The notes under the pieces were generated by a model. It saw only the letters and a list, made by a program, of their open reading frames with translations. It had not been told where the DNA came from and made no database searches. From an uncultured Christensenellaceae bacterium (lineage in GTDB: Bacteria > Bacillota > Clostridia > Christensenellales > Borkfalkiaceae), in NCBI GenBank assembly GCA_910588695.1, contig CAJUOV010000001.1:124001-188000 (forward strand): 64,000 nucleotides of DNA, in the 5' to 3' direction. The position numbers were made by a program, and so were the translations under genes. The stretch's first letter is position 1; each line of letters opens with the position of its first letter. Below are positions 51,400-58,286 of the stretch, piece after piece.

Positions 51400-52797
51400 A
51401 TGTCTGAAAAGAGCAAAGGGCAGAAGTTGCAGGAAAAACTCGCCTATAAGAAAAAGAACTACTATGAGGTCGCCTCCGCAGAGGAGAAAAAAGAGATTTT
51501 TTCGTTTGCGGAGGACTATAAAAAGTTCCTCGACGAAGCAAAGACGGAGCGCGAGGCTTGTTTTGCTTCGGTCGAAGCCGCGAAAAAAGCGGGCTTTACC
51601 GAGTACAAATTCGGCGACAAACTCAAAGCGGGCGACAAAAAGTATTTTGTGAACCGCGGCAAGAGCGTTGTGGTGTTCCGCGTCGGTTCGAAAAACCTCG
51701 AAGAGGACGGATTCCGTCTCATTGCTTCGCATATCGACGCGCCGCGCGTTGACATCAAGCAGGTGCCTCTCTACGAAGAGGGCGGCATGTGCTTTTTGAA
51801 AACGCACTACTACGGCGGGATCAAAAAATATCAGTGGACGGCGATTCCGCTCGCCCTGCACGGAACGGTCGTTCTCAAAGACGGCAAGAAAGTGGATATC
51901 TGCGTAGGTGATAAAAAAGACGATCCCGTATTCTACATCACCGATCTTCTTCCCCACCTCGGCGGGGAGCAGATGTCCGGCAAAGCTGCTTCGATCATCA
52001 CGGGCGAGCAGCTCAACGTGCTCGTCGGTTCCATGCCCTATGACGACGAAGACGCGAGCGACAAGATCAAGCTCGGCGTTCTGAACCTTTTCAACAAGCT
52101 GTACGGCATGACGGAAGAGGATTTTCTTTCGGCGGAACTCTCGGCAGTGCCCGCTTTCAACGCAAAAGACGTCGGCTTGGACCGCGCGCTGATCGCCGCC
52201 TACGGGCATGACGACAGGGTCTGCGCCTATCCTGCGCTCCGCGCCGTACTCGATTGCGAGAGCGAGCACACCGTGCTTGCCATGCTCGTCGATAAAGAGG
52301 AGATCGGCAGCGAGGGCACGACGGGCATGCAGTGCAAGGTCTACGAAGATTTAATGGAGGAGATCGCGATCGCGCTGGGCGCAAATTTCCGCAAGGCGCG
52401 TTTTGCGAGCAAGTGCCTTTCTTCCGACGTGACCGCGGCATTCGATCCCAATTTTGCAAGCGTATACGAAAAGAACAACAGCGCGCTCGTCTCCTACGGG
52501 ACTGCGCTCTGCAAGTTCACGGGCGCGCGGGGAAAAAGCGGCAGTAGCGACGCTTCGGCGGAGTTCGTGGGCGAAGTGAGGGCGATGTTCGATAAAGAGG
52601 GCGTCGTCTGGCAGACGGCTGAGCTCGGTAAGGTAGACGCGGGCGGCGGCGGAACGGTCGCAAAGTTCATCGCGAATCTCAACATCGACACGGTGGACTT
52701 GGGAGTGCCCGTTATCTCTATGCATGCGCCTTACGAAGTGGTTTCCAAGGCGGATGTGTACAGCAACTATAAGGCGTTCTTAGCATTCATGAAGTAA
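51400..52797 (+). CDS. M18-family aminopeptidase
   Basis: 465 residues from ATG 51400 (AAGGAG 8 bases upstream; earlier in-frame codons overlap the promoter). Family M18 motifs are present: SHIDAPR (zinc His), GGIKKYQWTAIPLALHG, VDKEEIGSEGTTGMQ (catalytic Glu pair) and a C-terminal MHAPYEVVSKAD region with a metal-binding His. M18 enzymes are cytosolic zinc aminopeptidases that trim acidic or neutral residues from peptides. It could process peptides brought in by the Opp system, though it is not in that operon. Confidence 0.93.
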   Translation: MSEKSKGQKLQEKLAYKKKNYYEVASAEEKKEIFSFAEDYKKFLDEAKTEREACFASVEAAKKAGFTEYKFGDKLKAGDKKYFVNRGKSVVVFRVGSKNLEEDGFRLIASHIDAPRVDIKQVPLYEEGGMCFLKTHYYGGIKKYQWTAIPLALHGTVVLKDGKKVDICVGDKKDDPVFYITDLLPHLGGEQMSGKAASIITGEQLNVLVGSMPYDDEDASDKIKLGVLNLFNKLYGMTEEDFLSAELSAVPAFNAKDVGLDRALIAAYGHDDRVCAYPALRAVLDCESEHTVLAMLVDKEEIGSEGTTGMQCKVYEDLMEEIAIALGANFRKARFASKCLSSDVTAAFDPNFASVYEKNNSALVSYGTALCKFTGARGKSGSSDASAEFVGEVRAMFDKEGVVWQTAELGKVDAGGGGTVAKFIANLNIDTVDLGVPVISMHAPYEVVSKADVYSNYKAFLAFMK

Positions 52798-52803
52798 TAA
52801 ACC

Positions 52804-52913
52804 GCGCATAAGCGTCGCAATACGGCGTTAAACTTGCGTTTTACCTTGGTCGTGTACGTATCTGTACACTCCTTGCGGCAAACCCGTGTTTTCCTTGTCT
52901 TGCTTGCTTCTTT
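52804..52913 (+). repeat. Structured dispersed repeat, copy 2
   Basis: Begins GCGCATAAGCGTCGCA near 52804 (copy 3 begins GCGCATATGCGTCGCA). Inner inverted repeat GTGTAC (52852-52857)/GTACAC (52864-52869); outer GTTTTACC (52838-52845)/GGCAAAC (52877-52883); tail TTCCTTGTCTTGCTTGCTTC. See copy 1 (44711-44793). Confidence 0.75.
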
Positions 52914-52934
52914 ACGGTTTAGGAACTGCGGATT

Positions 52935-53039
52935 GCGCATATGCGTCGCATTTCTGTGTCGCGCTACGTTTTTCTTGGTCACTTACGGATGTGTAAGCTC
53001 CCTTCGAAAACCTCGCGTTCCTTGAACTGCTTGCTTCTG
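52935..53039 (+). repeat. Structured dispersed repeat, copy 3
   Basis: Second of a tandem pair with copy 2. Inner stem CTTAC (52982-52986)/GTAAG (52993-52997), outer GTTTTTC (52968-52974)/GAAAAC (53006-53011), tail CTTGAACTGCTTGCTTC. The stem sequences differ from copies 1 and 2 but keep pairing. Confidence 0.75.
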
Positions 53040-53060
53040 AAATAAGTATCTGTTAACCCG

Positions 53061-53093
53061 TACCGCCCGCGCATTCCGCGCGGGCGGTATTTT
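53061..53093 (+). terminator. Rho-independent terminator after the repeat pair
   Basis: A perfect 12-bp GC-rich stem (53061-53072 with 53078-53089) around ATTCC, followed by TTTT. It ends transcripts from the M18 gene after they pass through the two repeats. Confidence 0.88.
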
Positions 53094-53100
53094 ATTCCTG

Positions 53101-53130
53101 TTGACAAAATCGCGCACCGTATGATATAAT
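53101..53130 (+). promoter_or_regulatory. Consensus sigma-A promoter abutting a start codon
   Basis: Perfect TTGACA (53101-53106), 18-base spacer, perfect TATAAT (53125-53130). Only 6 bases separate it from ATG 53137, so the first transcribed base should be at or very near the A of ATG. Confidence 0.88.
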
Positions 53131-53136
53131 AAAAAC

Positions 53137-54675
53137 ATGAGAGAAAAGGTTACGGACGTGACCTTGAAAGCCGTTACGGGGCTCGTTCTTGCGATCGCGC
53201 TCGTGCTCACGTTCACAATTTCGGATTATTACATATTCAACAGGATCGGGGAGTTCAACTTCTTTTTCGTGTTCAGTCAATGGATGAAAAAGGCGGGGCT
53301 GCTCCTTTTGCCGCTTGCGGTTTTTTACAATAAAAAATGCTGTTCCGATATTTTTAAGTACGGGATGCCCGTGTTCGTGATCTTATCGTGTTGCACGTTC
53401 GGATCGTTCTTCGACGTCTCGACGGAGGCGAACGCGCAAACGCCCTCCGATCTTCTGTTTGCGCACATGAACGGATTTATGCCCAAAGCGGCGAATATGA
53501 CGCTGTTCTTTTTATCGAACGCGCTCTTACTGGTCGCCTGCGCGCTGCTCTTTGTGCGGGACGGAAGAGGGTGGTATAAAGTCCGGGCGAAGAGCTTTAT
53601 CTGGCTGCCGTTTGCCGTTCTCGCCTGCATGCCTTTGAATATTTTCGAGAACTTTTTCGACATTGCAAATTTCAGCCGTACCGGTTTTTGGTGGTTCAGA
53701 AATTTCACGCTCTGGCACTTTTTAATGATCGGCGTGCTCGTCGGCTTCACCGTCGGCGCGTACTACTTTCTCAGAAAGAAAGAGAAAAAGTCACAGCAAG
53801 ATTTTCTCGTTGCTTCGGCGATCGTTTTGCTCATACAGTATCACAGCAAAGATTCCATGCTGATCGGCGACGGCTACAACGTTTATCACAGCGTTTTTGC
53901 GAGTATTCCGTTATTTATCTGCAACATCGGCGTATACGTTGCGGCGCTCTCCGTGATCTTCAAAAAGAATTGGCTGTACGCAATCTCCTTCTTTGTGCAT
54001 GCGGCGGGCGCGGTGAGCGTGTTCGTCTATTTCGGAAAAGACGAAATGAGCAACTTCGGCATTATTTGCAGCTATTCCATTCTGTATTTCTGCCTGACGC
54101 ATATCCTGCTGTTTGCGCTTTCGGTCATTCCGTCTGCGCTCGGGCACTATCGGTTCCGAATGAAAGATTGTCTTGTTCCGCTCGCCTACTATTTTGCGGT
54201 GATCGTTGTCGCCACGATTGCGAGCGCGCTTGTCACGTCGTACCTGGCCGATTATTCTTACAACGGATTTGTGTTGGGAGAAGTTGTCGATAATCCGCAA
54301 TTACTTTTGCCGAACTACGCGTTTACGCAGATCAATCCGTTTCCCTTCGAGGTGCCCGTGTGGGGGCTCACGATCTGGAAGTATAAAGTCAATCTTTTGT
54401 ACGTTCTGGGGCTGTACGTTGCTTATGTGGCGATCTTCTTCGCGTTTAACGGCGCGTATTATGCCTTTCTCGCCGTGCGCAAAAGAATCCTTGCCGCGGT
54501 TGCGCCCAAGCCGAAGAAAGCCGCAGAGGGCGAAAGAGAGGGCATAGAGGAGGCGGCGCTTGCGGAGAGCGCGGAGCAGCCTGCGGAGGACGTGCAGACA
54601 GACGGAGATCTTTGCGCGCCCGAAGAGAGTACCGAGAAAGCGGAAGAGGAAGAAAGGGAAGAATCCTTGTTGTAA
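53137..54675 (+). CDS. Multi-pass membrane protein, possibly YwaF-like (TIGR02206)
   Basis: 512 residues with about ten to twelve membrane helices (first at about 10-32) and a cytoplasmic acidic tail of about 60 residues rich in Glu and Ala. A short HSVFASIPLFICNIGVY stretch resembles the HLPLHLC-type motif of YwaF-like integral membrane proteins, but similarity is modest. The start lies at the promoter: either ATG 53137 is used in a leaderless mRNA, or GTG 53158 (after AAAAGG) is the true start. It is followed 22 bases later by hpt. Function unknown. Confidence 0.72.
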   Translation: MREKVTDVTLKAVTGLVLAIALVLTFTISDYYIFNRIGEFNFFFVFSQWMKKAGLLLLPLAVFYNKKCCSDIFKYGMPVFVILSCCTFGSFFDVSTEANAQTPSDLLFAHMNGFMPKAANMTLFFLSNALLLVACALLFVRDGRGWYKVRAKSFIWLPFAVLACMPLNIFENFFDIANFSRTGFWWFRNFTLWHFLMIGVLVGFTVGAYYFLRKKEKKSQQDFLVASAIVLLIQYHSKDSMLIGDGYNVYHSVFASIPLFICNIGVYVAALSVIFKKNWLYAISFFVHAAGAVSVFVYFGKDEMSNFGIICSYSILYFCLTHILLFALSVIPSALGHYRFRMKDCLVPLAYYFAVIVVATIASALVTSYLADYSYNGFVLGEVVDNPQLLLPNYAFTQINPFPFEVPVWGLTIWKYKVNLLYVLGLYVAYVAIFFAFNGAYYAFLAVRKRILAAVAPKPKKAAEGEREGIEEAALAESAEQPAEDVQTDGDLCAPEESTEKAEEEEREESLL

Positions 54676-54697
54676 TACAGCAATGCGGAGGGGAAAA

Positions 54698-55237
54698 GTG
54701 GAGCGGGATATCGAAAGAGTGTTTCTTTCCGAACAGCGGATTCGGGAACGGATCGGACAGGCGGCGGCGATTCTCGATGAAAAGTTTGCGGGCGGAAATC
54801 CGCTTGCGGTAGGCGTTCTGAAAGGAAGCGTGATGTTCCTCTGCGATCTTGTGCGGGCGATGAAAACGCCCGTGCAGATAGAGTTTATAACGGTCTCGTC
54901 TTACGGGGAAAGGGCGCAAAGCTCGGGCGTGCCGAAAATCGTTTCTGATCTCTCCGCCTCCGTCGCAGGCAGAGACGTTCTTCTTGTAGAAGACATCGTA
55001 GACAGCGGATGCACCTTAAAATTTTTGAAAGAGTATTTTTCGGGCAGAGGAGCGCGGTCGTTCACATCGGTGACGCTTCTGAATAAGCCCGCGCGCAGAC
55101 AGGTCGGGATCGAGGCGGATTATTCCTGTTTCGAGGCGGAAGACGAATTTCTCGTCGGGTACGGATTGGACTATGCGCAGCGTTACCGCAATCTGCCGTA
55201 TATCGGCGTGTTGAATCGGGAAGTGTACGAAAGATAA
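54698..55237 (+). CDS. hpt: Hypoxanthine phosphoribosyltransferase
   Basis: 179 residues from GTG 54698, chosen because GGAGG precedes it and the protein then begins VERDIERVFLSEQRIRERI like other Hpt proteins. PRPP-binding motif VLLVEDIVDSGCTL (about 97-110). LKGSVMFLCDLVRAM and FEAEDEFLVGYGLDYAQRYRNLPYIG are typical. It salvages hypoxanthine (and guanine) to the nucleotides. It shares a transcript with the membrane protein upstream. Confidence 0.95.
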   Translation: MERDIERVFLSEQRIRERIGQAAAILDEKFAGGNPLAVGVLKGSVMFLCDLVRAMKTPVQIEFITVSSYGERAQSSGVPKIVSDLSASVAGRDVLLVEDIVDSGCTLKFLKEYFSGRGARSFTSVTLLNKPARRQVGIEADYSCFEAEDEFLVGYGLDYAQRYRNLPYIGVLNREVYER

Positions 55238-55275
55238 AAATAAAACCCCCGAAAGTTCGGGGGTTTTATTTTTTT
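55238..55275. terminator. Bidirectional terminator between hpt and ferritin genes
   Basis: A 15-bp stem (55238-55252 with 55257-55271) with CCCCCGA/TCGGGGG at the tip, AAGT loop, A-rich on one side and T-rich on the other, so it works in both directions for the convergent genes. Confidence 0.92.
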
Positions 55276-55277
55276 GT

Positions 55278-55796
55278 TTACATTGCGGGACCCGTCGTCG
55301 AGGGAGCGTAGACTCTTGCGAGCAGTTCCTGATTGAGCGAGTAAAGTCCTTTTGCGTCGTGACCGTACAGCTCCATTTTTTTGAGCATGTCTTCGGCGTT
55401 CTTTTCTTCTTCGCCCTGTTCCTTGATGAACCAATCCAAAAACTGCATGGTCTTGAAGTCTTTGATCGCAAACGCTTCCGCATAGATGTTGTTGATGAGC
55501 GAGGTGACGAACTGCTCGTGTTCGTAACCCGCTTTCAGGGGATCGGTCGTGTTCGCAAATTTTTTATCGGGTTTTGCGATTTCGTCAAAGACGACGCGGA
55601 TTCCGTTGTCGATGAGGTATCTGCGCATCATCATGGCGTGATCGCGCTCTTCCTGCGCCTGCACTTCGTACCAGTGCGCAAAGCCGTCTAATCCCTCGTC
55701 TGCGTAATAGTTTGCAAAATCGAGGTAAAGATAGGCGGAATAGAGTTCCTTATTTACCTGCGTGATGACGAGCTTTGCGATTTTTTCGTTTAACAT
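55278..55796 (-). CDS. ftn: Non-heme ferritin
   Basis: 172 residues. Ferroxidase-site residues are all present at family positions: Glu17, Glu50, His53, Glu94 and Gln127. MLNEKIAKLVITQVNKELYSAYLYL is the usual start. It oxidises and stores iron and forms 24-subunit shells. Single-gene transcript with its own promoter and GGAGG. Nearby Fe-S genes (61920 onward) fit a cell with strong iron demand. Confidence 0.96.
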   Translation of the reverse strand: MLNEKIAKLVITQVNKELYSAYLYLDFANYYADEGLDGFAHWYEVQAQEERDHAMMMRRYLIDNGIRVVFDEIAKPDKKFANTTDPLKAGYEHEQFVTSLINNIYAEAFAIKDFKTMQFLDWFIKEQGEEEKNAEDMLKKMELYGHDAKGLYSLNQELLARVYAPSTTGPAM

Positions 55797-55822
55797 GATT
55801 GTTTTCCTCCATTGTTGTTTCT

Positions 55823-55851
55823 ATTATAGCGTGCTTTTAACGGGAAATCAA
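55823..55851 (-). promoter_or_regulatory. Promoter of the ferritin gene
   Basis: On the minus strand TTGATT (55846-55851), 17-base spacer, TATAAT (55823-55828), then GGAGG before ATG. No clear iron-responsive operator was recognised. Confidence 0.82.
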
Positions 55852-55876
55852 CTTTTTTGAGCATTGTTATATAAAA

Positions 55877-57682
55877 TTACCAGACGACGGGGGTTTTGCC
55901 GTCGAGGTCGTAGTGCCAATAGTTGCCGCCGTCGGCGGGAAGATCGGCTTCGTTTTCGACGTAGAAGTAATGCGTTCCTTTTTTGAAGGCGGGAAAGATT
56001 TCGACCTGTTCGTTCCATTCGGTTTCCGTGCCGAGATAATAGATCATCGTTTCATCGGAAATATAGGATGTTCCTGTCGCAAACAGGCTTGCAGGCGCGA
56101 CGATCTCCTGAATGTCTATTTTAAACGCATACGGACTGATCGATTGCACGCTGCCCTTAAAATATATTTTTACGGGCGTATACGTATAACCTTGTTTATT
56201 AAAAACGGAGCGTTCGATCACTTCGAGAGAGGCGGGGAGATAGAACTCCGTGATCGCAGTATATGCAAACGCATATTCTCCGATTTTAGTAACCCCCTCC
56301 GGAATTTCGATCGATTCGAGAGACGAGCAACCGTAGAAAGTATAGTTCGGAATCTCTTTCAGGTCGCTCGGGAGCCTGACGTGTTTCAAAGAATTGCAAT
56401 TCTTAAATACGCCTTCTCCAAGTCTGACGCCGTCGGGGATTTCGATCGATACAAGATTCGAGCGGGGATTAAAAATTTGCACGGGTTCGAACGCATAAGC
56501 GGAGATATAGTCGATTTCTTCGGGGAGGGTCTCGATCACGAAATTTTCGGACATGTCGCCCTTAAAATGCAGAAGCGCGCCGTTTGCGGTGACGAAGCCG
56601 TCGGGCTGGTTGTCGTACCATGCCGCATTGGTAGTCCCTGCTAAATCGGCTATCAGAGGTGATACAAATACAGCATGAAGGCTGAATTTGCTCATGTCCT
56701 TAGGGAATACAATCTCGGTCAGGGAGGTACAGCCGACAAACGTTTTCGTGCCTACGTATTCGACCTGAGAGCAGTCGATCTTTGTCAGCGACGTGCAGTT
56801 TTCAAACGAACCACGGAGCGTTACGCCCTTCGGTAGCGTGACGTTGTTTAAGCGCTTGCAACCGGAGAACGCAGATTGGATCGTTTTAAGAGAATCGGGG
56901 AATTCAACCGTTCTTAAATTTACGCAGTCTTTGAAAGCGTTGAATCCGATCGTCTCCAATTTAGCGGGAAAAGCGATTTTGATTAAAAACGGGCAATTCG
57001 AAAAGGCATTCATTTCGATCGTTTTTAGTTCGGAGTCGGGCGAAAATTCGAGTTTAACAAGAAAGGAACATTTTTCAAATGCTTTTTCTCCGATCGTCGT
57101 AACGCTGTCGGGTATTTTAATCTGAGTAAATCTGCAACCCGCAAACGCTTCTTCTCCGATGACTTCGAGCGTTTCGGGCAGGCGCACGGATGTCGCCGAA
57201 TGCATACGAAAACCGTGCCACCGGATTCCCTTGACGGGCAAGCCGTTGTAATAATCGGGAATATAAATTTCGCTTTCGGGTTTGGTTTTTCCGCTTGATA
57301 CTTCATAGCCTGAACCGTCTTCGAGTAAACGAAACGTTAGACCGTAGGTCGGATCGATGAGCGTACACGAGTAAAAGACCCGATCGGAATCCAAATACTT
57401 TTCGTTGTCGCCGATTGCGGCGATCTCCACCTCGAAGGGAGTGTCGTAATATTCCAGATCGGAAAAATCAAAATAATTTTCTTGAATTTCTTTCTCTTCG
57501 CCAAAGCTGTATACGGCATATCCGTTCGCGTGCTCTACCTCGTCCCAATACAAAATATTTTCTTCCAATCTTAAATTCTGCGGCGCATTTAAGATTTGCG
57601 GCGGCTTGTCGCACGCCGCAAATGCCAAACAGCACAGAATTCCAATCATCAGTAAAAGTACGATTTTGATTTTTATTTTCAT
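55877..57682 (-). CDS. FN3/LRR_5 BspA-like lipoprotein
   Basis: 601 residues. Lipoprotein signal peptide ending in LAFAAC (Cys24), an FN3-like domain (about 33-105, LYWDEVEHANGYAVY), then about 13 LRR_5 units (IGEEAFAGC, IGEKAFEKC, IPNYTFYGC and others) and a C-terminal non-repeat tail. It has the same plan as the 963-residue lipoprotein at 6381-9272, half the repeat count. A surface protein with unknown ligand. Monocistronic with its own promoter. Confidence 0.9.
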   Translation of the reverse strand: MKIKIKIVLLLMIGILCCLAFAACDKPPQILNAPQNLRLEENILYWDEVEHANGYAVYSFGEEKEIQENYFDFSDLEYYDTPFEVEIAAIGDNEKYLDSDRVFYSCTLIDPTYGLTFRLLEDGSGYEVSSGKTKPESEIYIPDYYNGLPVKGIRWHGFRMHSATSVRLPETLEVIGEEAFAGCRFTQIKIPDSVTTIGEKAFEKCSFLVKLEFSPDSELKTIEMNAFSNCPFLIKIAFPAKLETIGFNAFKDCVNLRTVEFPDSLKTIQSAFSGCKRLNNVTLPKGVTLRGSFENCTSLTKIDCSQVEYVGTKTFVGCTSLTEIVFPKDMSKFSLHAVFVSPLIADLAGTTNAAWYDNQPDGFVTANGALLHFKGDMSENFVIETLPEEIDYISAYAFEPVQIFNPRSNLVSIEIPDGVRLGEGVFKNCNSLKHVRLPSDLKEIPNYTFYGCSSLESIEIPEGVTKIGEYAFAYTAITEFYLPASLEVIERSVFNKQGYTYTPVKIYFKGSVQSISPYAFKIDIQEIVAPASLFATGTSYISDETMIYYLGTETEWNEQVEIFPAFKKGTHYFYVENEADLPADGGNYWHYDLDGKTPVVW

Positions 57683-57744
57683 GTTATTATCTATTCACAT
57701 TTTCCTATTCTGTTTTTCGTTCTTTACGGAAAAAACGTAATTTA

Positions 57745-57773
57745 ATTATAACATAATTAGGAAAAAATGACAA
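57745..57773 (-). promoter_or_regulatory. Promoter of the LRR_5 lipoprotein gene
   Basis: Minus strand: TTGTCA (57768-57773), 17-base spacer, TATAAT (57745-57750). Leader of about 60 bases to the ATG at 57682; the ribosome binding site is weak (AGGAAA). Confidence 0.8.
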
Positions 57774-57819
57774 TTAAATTTGAATTGTTTAACTATTGCA
57801 ATATCGAAGGTAAAAACAA

Positions 57820-57846
57820 ATAACTATAAGCTGTGCTTATAGTTAT
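57820..57846 (-). terminator. AT-rich perfect hairpin with T-run (minus strand)
   Basis: A perfect 12-bp stem (57820-57831 with 57835-57846) around a 3-base loop. On the minus strand it is followed by TTTGTTTTT. It may be a second terminator behind the SRP RNA gene. Confidence 0.6.
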
Positions 57847-57849
57847 AGC

Positions 57850-57879
57850 AAAAACGCCTCCGCGCTAAGCGCGAAAGCG
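57850..57879 (-). terminator. Terminator of the SRP RNA gene
   Basis: An 11-bp stem with wobble pairs (57855-57865 with 57869-57879), TTA loop and a T5 run (57850-57854) on the minus strand, just after the SRP RNA 3' end. Confidence 0.75.
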
Positions 57880-57897
57880 TTGTTAAACCGAAAAAAA

Positions 57898-58163
57898 GCT
57901 GTGAATCTTTTTTTGTTGCAGACTGCCGAAGCGGAAGCGCGGCAGGTGACTCCGACAAAGCTACCTTATGGCACACGCACCGATCTGCTTAGTGCTGCTG
58001 TATCCCTACCCTGACACGGTTCGCAGGAATGCGTTGCATAAGACCTTGTGATCAACATTCCTTACCGCGCGCAGCCTTCCACAGCCTGCACCGAGAAAAG
58101 CGTTCAGTCCTGCTATAGCGGATTGCAGGTACAGGGCACCGCTAACTCCCCACCTATCACAGC
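57898..58163 (-). ncRNA. ffs: Signal recognition particle RNA, large Bacillus type
   Basis: About 266 bases on the minus strand. Domain IV (58017-57992) shows the invariant pattern: GTG, CAGG, a GGGA tetraloop on a GTA/TAC stem, AGCAG, CAC, and continues ACTAAGC. The 5' part holds an Alu domain (GGTGGGGAGTTAGCGG and GCAATCCGCTATAGCAGG). The first 7 bases (GCTGTGA) pair with the last 7 (TCACAGC), closing the long helix as in B. subtilis scRNA. It binds Ffh and directs membrane proteins to SecY. A T7 run (57891-57897) follows. Confidence 0.93.
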
Positions 58164-58169
58164 GAATTC

Positions 58170-58198
58170 ATTATAGCCGATTTTCTTTCGGAAAGCAA
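58170..58198 (-). promoter_or_regulatory. Promoter of the SRP RNA gene
   Basis: Minus strand: TTGCTT (58193-58198), 17-base spacer, TATAAT (58170-58175), which puts the start near 58163, at the first base of the pairing 5' end. Confidence 0.85.
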
Positions 58199-58239
58199 GC
58201 AATTCCCGCATGAAAGCAAAAAAGAGTTCTTTGATTCGT

Positions 58240-58269
58240 TTGCAAATTCGAGTCGGATTGTGATAGAAT
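58240..58269 (+). promoter_or_regulatory. Likely promoter of the ABC exporter pair
   Basis: TTGCAA (58240-58245), 18-base spacer, TAGAAT (58264-58269); one base off consensus in each of the key boxes. It lies 17 bases before the ATG at 58287. Confidence 0.6.
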
Positions 58270-58286
58270 AGGTAGAATCAAAGGCT

